A DNA stretch of 40,073 nucleotides from Bifidobacterium breve (lineage in GTDB: Bacteria > Acidobacteriota > Vicinamibacteria > Vicinamibacterales > CAVVIG01). Of this stretch, positions 24,038-32,741 are shown one piece after another (the stretch's first letter is position 1; every line of letters starts with the position of its first letter). The translations under genes were made by a program, and so were the position numbers. A model generated the notes under the pieces. It ran no database searches and was not told where the DNA came from. It worked only from the letters and a program-made list of their open reading frames with translations. The stretch covers positions 1-40,073 of the forward strand of contig CALQBJ020000007.1 of the NCBI GenBank assembly GCA_943328785.2, given 5' to 3'.

Positions 24038-26095
24038 ATGAGCGGACTGTCCACGGCTGACGCCACCGAACGACTCGCCCGCGTCGGGCCGAATGCGTTG
24101 CCCGAGCACGCTCCCGATCCCCTCTGGCGCCGGTTCGTGCGCCAGTTCCAGAGCCCGCTGGTCTACATCCTGCTGTTCGCGCTGGCCTTCGATCTCGTCC
24201 TCTGGCTCTCCGAAGGCGCGCACACCTGGCCCATCGAAGCGAGCGCCATCGGCCTGATCCTGCTGTGCAACGCCCTCCTCGGCCTCTACCAGGAACAGCG
24301 GTCCGAAGCCGCCTTGATGGCGTTGATGGCGCTCGCTGGCGCCCAGGCGTGGGTCCTTCGCGATGGCCGTCTCGTGCGTCTCCCCACACAGTCGCTGGTT
24401 CCCGGCGACGAGGTTCGTCTCGAGGCCGGTGACCGCGTTCCGGCAGACGGCACCCTGAAGGACGCGCGCGGCGCCATGCTGGACGAATCGATCCTCACCG
24501 GCGAATCCATGGCCGTCGACAAGGGCGACGGCGACGAGGCGTTCAGCGGCACTCTGCTCGTCCGCGGCAAAGCCCATCTCGAGCTGACGAGGACCGGTGC
24601 AGCCAGTGCCATGGGCCGCCTGGCCTCCATGCTCAGCGACATCACGGCGGCGAAGACACCACTCGAACGTCGCGTCGATCAGCTCGCCCGCCAGATCGCG
24701 CGATGGGTGCTGGTCCTGGCGGCGGCGCTTGGCCTGCTGGGTGTCCTTGCGGAAGGGGTCGACCGAGCGCCGGAGATGATCATCTTCGCGGTGGCGCTGG
24801 CGGTCGCGGCGGTGCCCGAAGGGCTACCGGCGGTGCTGACCGTCGCCCTTGCCCTCGGCGTCGAGCGCATGGCCAGGCATCGCGCGGTGGTCCGGCGACT
24901 CTCCGCGGTGGAGGCGCTTGGATCGGTCACGGTCATTGCGACCGACAAGACGGGGACCCTGACCGAGAGCCGCATGGATGTCCGGATGATCGACGCGTCC
25001 GATCTGCCGCGCACCCTCACGGCTATTGTGCTGGCCAACGATGCCGATCTGACGACCGGTGCGGGCGACCCACTGGAGTTGGGCCTGCTGCGCCATGCTG
25101 CGGCGAACCGCGTGGACATCGCGCAGGTGCGGCAGGCGCACCCAACCATCTCTGAACGGCCGTTCGACAGCGCCTGGAAGTTCGCGAGGGTCACCGTGCA
25201 GGAGCACGGCCAGCTGGTGAGCTATCTGAAGGGGGCACCCGAGCTCCTGTTCGGCCGCTGCACCTTGTCAGCGGAGGACCGCGATGCCTGGGGGGCGAAG
25301 GCCGAGGCGTACGCCGCAGAGGGATTCCGGGTCCTGGCGGTCGCCTGGGCCGAGGGTGATACCGAAGAGCAGCTCACGCTGCTCGGTCTCGTTCTGTTCT
25401 GGGATCCGCCGCGGCCAGAAGTGCCCGACGCCGTCCGCAAGGCGCAAGCCGCCGGGATCCGCGTCATCATGATTACGGGCGATCATCCGGCGACGGCCCT
25501 GGCGGTCGCACATCTGATCGGCATCCCCGGCGAGCGTGTGCTGACGGGTGAGAATCTGGACGAGTACGAGGGCGAGACGCTGAGCGAGGCGCTCGGCGAC
25601 GTGAACGTCTTCGCACGCGTGCGGCCGGAGCAGAAACTGCAACTCGTGGAACTGCTCCAGGCGCAGGGACAGATCGTCGCGATGACCGGGGACGGCGTCA
25701 ATGATGCGCCCGCGCTCAAGCGCTCGGACGTCGGAGTGGCGATGGGCCGGCGTGGCTCTGACGTCAGCCGGGAGGTCGCGGATCTCGTCCTGCTCGATGA
25801 CAACTTCGCCACGATCGTCGACGCCGTCGCGGAAGGCCGGCTGTTCCCCATCAATCGTGTGAGCAGGTGCGCGAGGTTCGACCGCGTGAGGAAGCTGAGC
25901 GTCGCGTCCGGCCGCTCGCGGCCGAGCACGGTCGCCAGCTCGAACGCCGCCAGCGGCAGGAACGCGAGCCGGCCAATCCCCTGCATCAGTCGGCCCGTGC
26001 GCAGGCGGTGCACGATGATGTCGGCGGGCAGTTGGTACGCGGTCGTGCTGCGCTGGAGCGTCACGATGACGACGGTGTGCCCCTCGGCACGATAG
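24038..26095 (+). CDS. P2-type (Ca2+-like) cation ATPase, N-terminal part, with antisense tail
   Basis: The open frame is 685 codons, but only residues 1-601 (24038-25840) belong to the ATPase; the rest is antisense of the glycosyltransferase. Visible parts: the N-terminal cytoplasmic domain ([15 protein letters not shown]), membrane helices 1-4, actuator motif DESILTGES, the ion-site helix with [13 protein letters not shown], phosphorylated D303 in DKTGTLTES, nucleotide-domain KGAPE, and hinge [16 protein letters not shown]. The PEGL sequence and DKTGT place it among SERCA/PMR1-like pumps exporting Ca2+ or Mn2+. The C-terminal helices are at 21864-22536 on the minus strand. The reconstructed protein is about 822 residues. 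Confidence 0.9.
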   Translation: MSGLSTADATERLARVGPNALPEHAPDPLWRRFVRQFQSPLVYILLFALAFDLVLWLSEGAHTWPIEASAIGLILLCNALLGLYQEQRSEAALMALMALAGAQAWVLRDGRLVRLPTQSLVPGDEVRLEAGDRVPADGTLKDARGAMLDESILTGESMAVDKGDGDEAFSGTLLVRGKAHLELTRTGAASAMGRLASMLSDITAAKTPLERRVDQLARQIARWVLVLAAALGLLGVLAEGVDRAPEMIIFAVALAVAAVPEGLPAVLTVALALGVERMARHRAVVRRLSAVEALGSVTVIATDKTGTLTESRMDVRMIDASDLPRTLTAIVLANDADLTTGAGDPLELGLLRHAAANRVDIAQVRQAHPTISERPFDSAWKFARVTVQEHGQLVSYLKGAPELLFGRCTLSAEDRDAWGAKAEAYAAEGFRVLAVAWAEGDTEEQLTLLGLVLFWDPPRPEVPDAVRKAQAAGIRVIMITGDHPATALAVAHLIGIPGERVLTGENLDEYEGETLSEALGDVNVFARVRPEQKLQLVELLQAQGQIVAMTGDGVNDAPALKRSDVGVAMGRRGSDVSREVADLVLLDDNFATIVDAVAEGRLFPINRVSRCARFDRVRKLSVASGRSRPSTVASSNAASGRNASRPIPCISRPVRRRCTMMSAGSWYAVVLRWSVTMTTVCPSAR

Positions 26096-26169
26096 TGCCT
26101 CGCGAGGGTGCAGACCACCCGCTCTGCCCCGCCGCCTTCGAGGCTGTTGATGACAAACGCGATCTTCAA
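25837..26169 (-). pseudogene. GT4 glycosyltransferase, N-terminal part, displaced by inversion
   Basis: Starts with a TTG at 26169 that overlaps the TGA of the membrane protein before it (TTGA), an example of coupled translation. The first 111 residues include MKIAFVINSLEGGGAERVV, the glycine-rich acceptor loop of GT4 enzymes, and [15 protein letters not shown]. After NSR the frame enters antisense ATPase sequence and continues open to 25483 without meaning. The remainder of the enzyme is at 22531-23318 on the plus strand. Likely role: transfer of an activated sugar to a lipid- or polymer-linked acceptor; acceptor unknown. Confidence 0.86.
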
Positions 26170-28793
26170 TGCAGCTCGACCCAGCAGCCCAGGTGCCGCA
26201 GATCCGTGTTGCCCGGCTCGGCCTGCGATGGACGAAAGCCGCTCGCCGACGTCAGGCGCAGCGTCGAGACTGTGCGGCCATCAGGGCTGGTCAGTGGCAG
26301 TTCACGTTGCTCGCCTGCCGCCAGCGCCAATTCCTGCCGCGCGCCGTCTACCTCGATCGTCACCGTGTTCGCGACCGCGGCGTTGCGAACAAACAGCGTC
26401 AGCTCGGGTCTGCCTCGGGCGATGACGAGCTGCGCACGACGTCCACCAGCGACCCAGAAGCCGGTTGGTTCCGGATAGGCGTTGTCGTCGAGGAAGAACG
26501 CATCGGCTGCCGGATAGCGCGCGGCTCGACTCGCCAACCCACTCTCGAATCTGCCAGCAGACGACGCGCCGCGGTCCGAGGCGATCGGCTGCAGCTGAGC
26601 CGAGACGACTGCGCGCAAGGCCGCGGCGTCGGCCTCAATCACCAGCGTGCGGGCGCCGACCAGCAGCACCAGCGTCCGGGCCGCGGCGCCGTCTGCGTCA
26701 CCGCCGGCCGCAGCCGGTAACGTCAGGAACGGCAGGCTCGTGTCGCCGACTCGCAACGTCAGCGTGCCTGCGGCGCCGTGTCTGGCGTCGACCAGGACTC
26801 GGTAGCGTCCCGGCGGAACCGCGAGCGCATTGAGCACATGGCTCTGGCGCGATCGCGGGCGTTGCTCATCGGACCGGACCGTCAGGCGGGCGCGCAAGGC
26901 GTCGGCCGAGATGAGCCGGCGCTGGTCGAAGTCCCAGGACCAGCGGTCGTTTCGGGACAACTGACGAAGCAACCCGGTTTCGGATCGCGCGGCACTGATG
27001 CCGCCCCTGCCGTCGATACGCCAGGCCATGGCGAGCCCGATCATCGGCATCCCCGCGATCAGCACGATGACCATCGCGGCCCGCGCGGACAGCGGCCGCA
27101 ACAGTGTCAGCGCTCCCCAGAACGCCGCAGCTACGGCCAGCCAGATCGACGCCTTCGCCAGCGCGATGATCGGTGTATCCGTGAATAAGCTTGGCGCCGC
27201 GCGAGCCAGCAGGAGATCGTCATGCGCCCATTCCAGCCACAGCGCAATCCCGTCGCGAAAGTTGATGAGCAGCCGGCCATCATCCGGTATCCAGAGCAGG
27301 GCCGCAATGAACAGGCTCACGCCAAGTCCGGCCGAGTACAGCATGCGCGTGGCGGCGGAGCCCTCGGTCCACAGCCGCGCGGCGCCGAGTCCGATCACGA
27401 GCGACAGCGGCGCCAGCAGACGGGCGGGGACGCTTGCCCCTCCCCACCACATCTGATACATCGCGACGCTGATCGCGTAGGGAACGATGAGCGCGAGCAG
27501 TTCGAGGCTCCAGCGCCGCAGGCGGAGCGCCGAGAAGATGCATCCTGCCAGCACGAGCCCGTACACCGGCGCATTCGGGATCAGGCCGAACTGCTGATCG
27601 AACAGCACGCCGGGCAGGCCGCGCAGCATGTTGGCCGCGCTCGACTGCGTCATCGCTCCATAGGGCGCCGCGGGATTCGGCGTGCCGTACACGGTGTAGA
27701 AGAACGCGAGCCAGCCGGCCGCACTGATGACTGGCAGCGTCGCGAACAGCACAACCTGACGGGGGCGACGCACGCGCGCCAGGAGCAGGATGGCGGACAC
27801 CGCGGCGAGTGACGCCAGCCGGGTCTGGAGCCACGGCAGCAGGGCGAGCGCGGCACCGGCCGCCAGCCACGCGACCGCACCTGGTGGTTGTGCCCGCGGG
27901 TCAGCACGACGCCGCTCGTCGAGATAGAGCGGTATCAGCCCGATGAGCAGGCACGTGGCCGCGAGTCCGTCCGGGAAGACCTCGGTCGCCAGAAAGAAGA
28001 AGGGCGCGGTCAGCGCGCAGCGGGCCCAGGCGAACCAGGCGGCCGCCGCGTCGCCGGTCAGCCGAAGCGCCAGCCACCAGACGAGCCCCGTGCCGAGCGC
28101 GGCCACGAGCCCCAGGAACGCAACCACGCCAGGATATCCGAAGAGCCACATCGCAGGGGCGATGACCACCGGCAGGCCCGGTGCGTGGATGGAGTAGATC
28201 TGGCCGTTGACGCCGCGCCGCAGGTAGTCGGGCTGCGCGGCCTGCAGCGAGTATTCCAGGTAGTCGCCGCGCCGGTGGTTGTTCTCGATCTGGATGTCGC
28301 CGTCCGTGATGAGGCTCTGGGCGAGGACCAGATAGTGGGGCGAGTCACCGTCAGGGAGCAACGGCGCCAGCCGTACGGCGCTCGCACCGTAGAGCAGCAG
28401 CGCAATCGCCGCAGCGACGACCGGCGCGCGTGACGCGTCGGTGAACCAGCGGCCCTGCACACGCGGCCAGCGCGCCTGAACGACCGCCGCAACCACGCAG
28501 ATCCAGATGAGGCCCGTCAGCGGTCCGGTCCAGAGATACGCAGATGGCGGCAATCGCACCGGCAGCCACGGCAGCAGCAGGATGGCGGAGCCGAACAGTG
28601 GAGACAACTGCGAGCCGGTCAGTCGTGCGGCGCGGACGAGGGCGAAGCAGGCGAAGACGATGAGCGGCAGCCACCACCAGGGTGGCAGAAGGCCGATGCG
28701 AGCCGTCGTGTCGGCGCCAGCGACGAATCCAATGGTGCCGAGTGAACACCACGCCGAGACCCCGGCGCACACCGAGGCGAGTGCGACTCTCAT
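26166..28793 (-). CDS. Large GT-C-like membrane protein with C-terminal beta domain
   Basis: 875 residues from the ATG at 28793. About twelve membrane helices fill residues 1-600. The first big periplasmic loop has DGDSPHYLVLAQSLITDGD and YSIHAPGLP, acidic and His residues placed as in membrane glycosyltransferases of the GT-C fold (ArnT/PMT-like relatives). Residues about 640-875 are strand-rich and soluble, with jelly-roll-like patterns (RYRVLVDARHGAAGTLTLRV). The stop overlaps the TTG start of the GT4 gene. Probable role: sugar transfer from a polyprenyl-linked donor in cell-envelope assembly together with the GT4 enzyme (inference). It is divergent from the PQQ dehydrogenase. Confidence 0.8.
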   Translation of the reverse strand: MRVALASVCAGVSAWCSLGTIGFVAGADTTARIGLLPPWWWLPLIVFACFALVRAARLTGSQLSPLFGSAILLLPWLPVRLPPSAYLWTGPLTGLIWICVVAAVVQARWPRVQGRWFTDASRAPVVAAAIALLLYGASAVRLAPLLPDGDSPHYLVLAQSLITDGDIQIENNHRRGDYLEYSLQAAQPDYLRRGVNGQIYSIHAPGLPVVIAPAMWLFGYPGVVAFLGLVAALGTGLVWWLALRLTGDAAAAWFAWARCALTAPFFFLATEVFPDGLAATCLLIGLIPLYLDERRRADPRAQPPGAVAWLAAGAALALLPWLQTRLASLAAVSAILLLARVRRPRQVVLFATLPVISAAGWLAFFYTVYGTPNPAAPYGAMTQSSAANMLRGLPGVLFDQQFGLIPNAPVYGLVLAGCIFSALRLRRWSLELLALIVPYAISVAMYQMWWGGASVPARLLAPLSLVIGLGAARLWTEGSAATRMLYSAGLGVSLFIAALLWIPDDGRLLINFRDGIALWLEWAHDDLLLARAAPSLFTDTPIIALAKASIWLAVAAAFWGALTLLRPLSARAAMVIVLIAGMPMIGLAMAWRIDGRGGISAARSETGLLRQLSRNDRWSWDFDQRRLISADALRARLTVRSDEQRPRSRQSHVLNALAVPPGRYRVLVDARHGAAGTLTLRVGDTSLPFLTLPAAAGGDADGAAARTLVLLVGARTLVIEADAAALRAVVSAQLQPIASDRGASSAGRFESGLASRAARYPAADAFFLDDNAYPEPTGFWVAGGRRAQLVIARGRPELTLFVRNAAVANTVTIEVDGARQELALAAGEQRELPLTSPDGRTVSTLRLTSASGFRPSQAEPGNTDLRHLGCWVELH

Positions 28794-28910
28794 CCAGCCT
28801 GAATGGTAGTCGAATCCCGATGCGCCAGCAGGGGGCGCGATGGCACAATGCCGGACGTCGGGATGCCAGTTCGCCAGCTCGTCAACTGGCGACATTGCCT
28901 TGGGGGGCCT

Positions 28911-30104
28911 GTGTCTGTCCGTTCCTTCGCGTGCGTCCTCGCGTGCATCGTCACCACATGGGCCGTTGTGGGTGCCCAGGAACCGCCGCGTCCTACGCTG
29001 CGCGTGCCACCACTGGGCGCGGGTCCGTATGTGATGGACACCGCCGAACAACACAACCTCAGGGTGACCGTGATGGCGCGCGGCCTGGTGCACCCGTGGG
29101 CGATCGCCTTCCTGCCCGACGGCCGCATGCTCGTCACCGAGCGGCCCGGGCGGCTGCGCATCATCAGCGACGGCAGGCTGGAGCCGGCGCCGGTGTCCGG
29201 TGTGCCGACGGTCCGCGCCGCCGGCCTTGGCGGCCTCGAGGATATTGCGCTCGACCCGCGCTTTCCCGAGAACCACTTCGTGTACCTCACCTACGTCAAG
29301 CCGGTGGACAGCCAGCGAGGCACACCCGCGCTGGCACGGGGACGGTTCGAGAACGGCGCGCTCGTCGACGTGAAGGACCTCCTCGTCACCGATCCGGGTC
29401 CGGTCGGCTCGTCAGCGGTGAACAGCCGCATCACGTTCGGGCGTGACGGGCTGCTCTACATGTCGGCTGGTGGCAACATCGGCACACTGGCGCAGGAGCC
29501 GGGCAGCCTGCGCGGCAAGATCCTGCGCCTCAACGCTGATGGGTCGGTGCCGAACGACAACCCCTTCGTCGGACGCGCCGGCTACCGTCCGGAGATCGTC
29601 ACGATGGGGCACCGCAACTCGCTGGCGCTGATCGTCCATCCGACAACCGGCGAGATCTGGAACAGCGAGAACGGCCCCAACGGCGGCGACGAGATCAACA
29701 TCATTCGCGCCGGCCGTAACTACGGATGGCCGCTGGTGAGCTTTGGCCGCGACTACCCTGGGCCCCGCATCTCGGAGTATCCGACGCGCGAAGGTCTCGA
29801 GTCGCCGCTCGTCACCTGGATTCCCTCGATCGCCGCGTCGGGCATGGCGGTGTACACCGGCGACCGCTTCCCGGCGTGGAAGGGCCATGTCTTCGTCGGA
29901 GCGATGCGTCTGGGAGAGATCGAAGGGACCGGTCACCTGCAGCGCATTGTGTTCAACGCGAAGATGGAGGAAATCCGCCGCGAGTCGATGCTGACCGAAC
30001 TGCGGCAGCGGATTCGGGAGGTGCGGCAGGGACCTGACGGCCTGCTCTATTTGCTGACTGACGAGGAAGACGGCGCACTGCTGCGCCTCGAACCGGCGCC
30101 GTAG
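28911..30104 (+). CDS. PQQ-dependent aldose (soluble glucose/sorbosone-type) sugar dehydrogenase
   Basis: 397 residues from the GTG at 28911, chosen because it follows TGGGGGG and gives a signal peptide (VSVRSFACVLACIVTTWAVV, cut near GAQ); an ATG at 28863 would add 16 residues before the signal. The mature protein is a six-bladed propeller. Motifs: GLVHPWAIAFLPDG (with the catalytic-type His), SRITFGRDGLLYMSAGGN, TMGHRNSLAL, NGPNGGDEINII (calcium/PQQ region) and VRQGPDGLLYLLTDEEDG. It oxidises aldose sugars in the periplasm, giving electrons to quinone or cytochrome. Length and motifs are normal for the Asd/YliI group. Confidence 0.9.
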   Translation: MSVRSFACVLACIVTTWAVVGAQEPPRPTLRVPPLGAGPYVMDTAEQHNLRVTVMARGLVHPWAIAFLPDGRMLVTERPGRLRIISDGRLEPAPVSGVPTVRAAGLGGLEDIALDPRFPENHFVYLTYVKPVDSQRGTPALARGRFENGALVDVKDLLVTDPGPVGSSAVNSRITFGRDGLLYMSAGGNIGTLAQEPGSLRGKILRLNADGSVPNDNPFVGRAGYRPEIVTMGHRNSLALIVHPTTGEIWNSENGPNGGDEINIIRAGRNYGWPLVSFGRDYPGPRISEYPTREGLESPLVTWIPSIAASGMAVYTGDRFPAWKGHVFVGAMRLGEIEGTGHLQRIVFNAKMEEIRRESMLTELRQRIREVRQGPDGLLYLLTDEEDGALLRLEPAP

Positions 30105-30168
30105 GGCGAGCCACCGCCGCGGCGCAATCCTCGTCACTCCTGCCTTCCGTATCGTAGCGTTCGTCGAC

Positions 30169-31368
30169 CTACCTGTTCGCGTTGCGGATGATGGTGGCGA
30201 CCTGCACGAGGCCATCGCTCAGGCTCTTCATCACGTCAGCCGCATGCGTCGCCGGCAGGCTGCCGCTCAGCCCGCCCTTGTGCGCGAGTAGCACCTGCGC
30301 GAGGAGCCGGGTCCGCTGGTACGAGAGCGTCGCCTCGGTCGTCGAGTAGATCGACCAGTCGTACCGCGATATGCACATTCCGCTCGGCAGCGTGGACGTC
30401 ATGACCGTGACGTGGACGTAGGTGTCCTCATCCGAGTTGCGGGCGACCTTCAGCCCGGCGTCTGTGAACGGCTTCGACGCAGCCGATTCCAGCGCGTTGA
30501 CGGTGAGGCCGCATCCAAGCGCCTGCGTCCCGAGCTCCTCTACGACGAGGCCCAGGCGCGTGAGGCCGGCAAACTCGGAACCGGCTCGCGGCATCGCCGC
30601 GGGTGGCGCGCCTGGCGCCGCGGAAACTTCGCCTGGCCCGCCGGCGCCTGACGCCGCATCGGTCGCTCTGGGCGCTGTCTGTTGGTCCGCCGTCGTATAC
30701 ACGCGGCGGACCGAGTCGCCCTGACCGCGCTCGAGAAACTGTGCGTCGACGACAAGGCGCGCGGGACTGTCCAGGCGACGGTACGTGTAGCGGATCTGAC
30801 GAAGGTCGGCGACCGAGTAGAGGACCACGAGCGTGCCGCCCTCGCGCCGTGCAACCGTCAACACCGGCACGGAGCCTATCTGCAGAGTCTCGGCGCGACC
30901 ATCTGGGTGGAAGCTCCGCGAGCGGCCGCTCTCGTCGGTGATGGTGACGACGTCAGCGGCGTCCACGGCAGTCAGCTGCGAGGGAGGCGTGCGGATTTCG
31001 CCAGTGAGCAGGTCCCGACGCTGCGCCGAGTCGTAGCTCTCGCCCTGAGGGCGAAGGGCCGGCGGCAGATTGCCGCCGCCTCGGCCTCCGCGAGGCCCGC
31101 TGTCGCCGCCGGGTGATGGGAGGAAGTCGGCGCCGAACCCGACCTCGCGCGGAAACGCGCTCGCCTCACGGTCGATGGACCAGGTACCGCTCAGCGAGCC
31201 ACCTGTCTGCGCGCGCACGGGCGTGCCAGACAGCAGTACCGCGGCAACGGCACTCGCCAGTGCCAGCCGAGCCAACCCGCTCTGCAACCCTTGCCTTCTC
31301 GCTATGGATGCGCACGCTGACGCCGTGCGCACTACGACGAGGACTCGCCAGGATTCTGCGCGGTTCAT
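30169..31368 (-). CDS. Exported protein of unknown function
   Basis: 399 residues. The ATG at 31368 is overlapped by the stop of a short upstream frame (ATGA). The N-terminus is long, with the hydrophobic signal core at about 32-52 ending PVRAQ, so the true start may be internal (TTG near codon 28). The mature part begins GTWSIDREASAFPREVGFG, wording found in several exported acidobacterial proteins. A Gly/Arg-rich stretch (about 85-105) and an Ala/Pro/Gly linker (about 235-260) split it into two strand-rich domains. One cysteine in LGCGLTV and one in GMCISRYD might pair. Family not recognised. Confidence 0.68.
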   Translation of the reverse strand: MNRAESWRVLVVVRTASACASIARRQGLQSGLARLALASAVAAVLLSGTPVRAQTGGSLSGTWSIDREASAFPREVGFGADFLPSPGGDSGPRGGRGGGNLPPALRPQGESYDSAQRRDLLTGEIRTPPSQLTAVDAADVVTITDESGRSRSFHPDGRAETLQIGSVPVLTVARREGGTLVVLYSVADLRQIRYTYRRLDSPARLVVDAQFLERGQGDSVRRVYTTADQQTAPRATDAASGAGGPGEVSAAPGAPPAAMPRAGSEFAGLTRLGLVVEELGTQALGCGLTVNALESAASKPFTDAGLKVARNSDEDTYVHVTVMTSTLPSGMCISRYDWSIYSTTEATLSYQRTRLLAQVLLAHKGGLSGSLPATHAADVMKSLSDGLVQVATIIRNANR

Positions 31369-31547
31369 GAACCTATCCTATGCGCGAAGCGCGGCGTGCG
31401 CTTCCCCTGTTCGAGAGTCACGACGATCGTGGTGTGGGGTTCGAGTTCCCGGACGCGCTGCCATCCGGAAGTGGCTTTGCTCGCGCGGGCATGCCTGGTG
31501 TCGCGGTAGACGTCAGCTGCGACGTACGCGAAGCTGCCGCCGTGCAT
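31365..31547 (-). pseudogene. Short remnant with Sm-like domain beginning
   Basis: A 60-codon frame whose TGA overlaps the start of the next gene and whose first third overlaps the end of the TPR gene. The last half reads SGWQRVRELEPHTTIVVTLE, which recalls the start of small Sm-fold proteins common in Acidobacteriota (W-x-V-x-L-x-P-G-T-x-V-x-V-x-L). The rest of the domain is missing after QGKRTPR. It could be a truncated gene or a short leader frame. Confidence 0.35.
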
Positions 31548-32697
31548 CCCTCGCGGCGGCTGCATCTCCGCCGCGTTCCGCGAATGCGAGTGCCGACTCG
31601 AAGTCGCGTCGAGCCTGATCAGGATTGCCCCGACGCAGCTCGATGATGCCGAGCTGCGCGTGTGCGCGACCGCTAATCCAGTCTCGAGGCTCCGCGGCGA
31701 GCGCCCGCCGCAGATCGACCTCCGCTTCGGCGAGTTGATGGCGGCGGACGCGAGCCGCACCGCGATGCGCGAACCACATGGCGGTCTCGCCGAGAACAGC
31801 GGGCGTTGCTGTCCGACACCCGTCCGCGAGTCGTTCCGACAGCACGCGGTCGGCCTCAATCGGGTCGTCGGCCTCCAACGCCGTCGCTCCATGATTCAGC
31901 CAGAGCAATCGATTGCCAGGATGTGCCAGTTTCAACTCGGTGAGGCGCCTCGTCGCATCCGTGTGCCGCCCTTCGCGGTTGTCGATGACCATCAACAGCA
32001 GCAAGGCGTCCGTCCGCGTTTCCGCCCCCGGAGCGGCCGCCTCTCTCATCAGTGCCAGACCCCGCTCGCGATTGCCGGACAACCCCTTGAGTCGGGCGAG
32101 CGAACGAACGGGCCAGGACATGGTGGAGATCGTGTATTCGGACATGCCGAGGACCAGAGCGGGTTCTGGTTTGCCCGGAGCCAGGCCACGCGCGCGCGCC
32201 ATCGCGTTCACCGCGCGCCGCGCATCGCCAAAGGCTCCAAGCGTGCGCCCCTCGACTGTCGCCGAATAGAGGGACGACACAATGGCGTTCGCTCCCGCCT
32301 GGTAAGCGGCGTCCGCCTGATTCCTTGTCGCCGCCGGTAGGTTCGACAACGTGGTCGCCACCTCCAGTTCCTGATGAAAGCGCGCGGCAAGTGCAGGTGG
32401 GACGGTCGGTCGCACGACGTCGTCTTTCGAAATCTCGCCCGTGAAGGCTTCGAACGTGGCCACGCCCTGCGCGAAGAGGATTTCGATCCAGGCCAGCGAT
32501 GCCATGGCCCGGTGTGGGGCAGGATCGAGAGGGTCCATCGCCATCGCGTCTGCCAGCGCCGCATAGCAGCGATCGAACTGCAAGTCGTAAGCGAGCGCGT
32601 ACGCCTGCTGCGTGCGCTCGCGTGAGGCCGGCGAGCCAAACGCTGACGTGGCACTGAAGACCGCTACCGTCAACAGCACGACTCCGCAGCTCCGCAC
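31513..32697 (-). CDS. Exported TPR-like helical-repeat protein
   Basis: 394 residues from the GTG at 32697; no ATG is available in frame nearby. Signal peptide about 1-21 (CGVVLLTVAVFSATSAFG). The mature protein is all-helical, with repeats of the tetratricopeptide type visible as YDLQFDRCYAALADAMAMDP, RRLTELKLAHPGNRLLWLNHGATALEADDP and ELRRGNPDQARRDFESALAFA. These build a solenoid for protein binding. No enzyme motif. It precedes the exported gene at 30169 and follows the kelch-type gene by 44 bases, all on the minus strand, so it belongs to a run of exported proteins of unknown joint role. Confidence 0.78.
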   Translation of the reverse strand: MRSCGVVLLTVAVFSATSAFGSPASRERTQQAYALAYDLQFDRCYAALADAMAMDPLDPAPHRAMASLAWIEILFAQGVATFEAFTGEISKDDVVRPTVPPALAARFHQELEVATTLSNLPAATRNQADAAYQAGANAIVSSLYSATVEGRTLGAFGDARRAVNAMARARGLAPGKPEPALVLGMSEYTISTMSWPVRSLARLKGLSGNRERGLALMREAAAPGAETRTDALLLLMVIDNREGRHTDATRRLTELKLAHPGNRLLWLNHGATALEADDPIEADRVLSERLADGCRTATPAVLGETAMWFAHRGAARVRRHQLAEAEVDLRRALAAEPRDWISGRAHAQLGIIELRRGNPDQARRDFESALAFAERGGDAAAARDARRQLRVRRS

Positions 32698-32741
32698 ATC
32701 GCACCTGCCGCAAGGTCTACGAGATACCGCGATAGCGTTTC

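Larger units (their letters stand above)
22531..25839. other. Inverted 3.3-kb segment (breakpoints in two genes)
   Basis: The left breakpoint falls within 22531-22535 (CGGCC) and the right within 25835-25839 (GGCCG), a 5-base identity in inverted orientation. Flipping the segment joins the glycosyltransferase N-part to its C-part (residues NSR-PIYISE) and the P2 ATPase N-part to its C-part (AEGR-GIYEN), both in frame, and puts all genes from about 29 kb to 17.5 kb on the minus strand. I found no long inverted repeat, recombinase or transposase at either end. Either a genomic inversion or an assembly error. Confidence 0.85.

Noticed and set aside
25483-25836. Continuation of the glycosyltransferase frame
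   Set aside because: Open by chance; it is antisense to the P2 ATPase hinge region, whose sense translation is clearly conserved.
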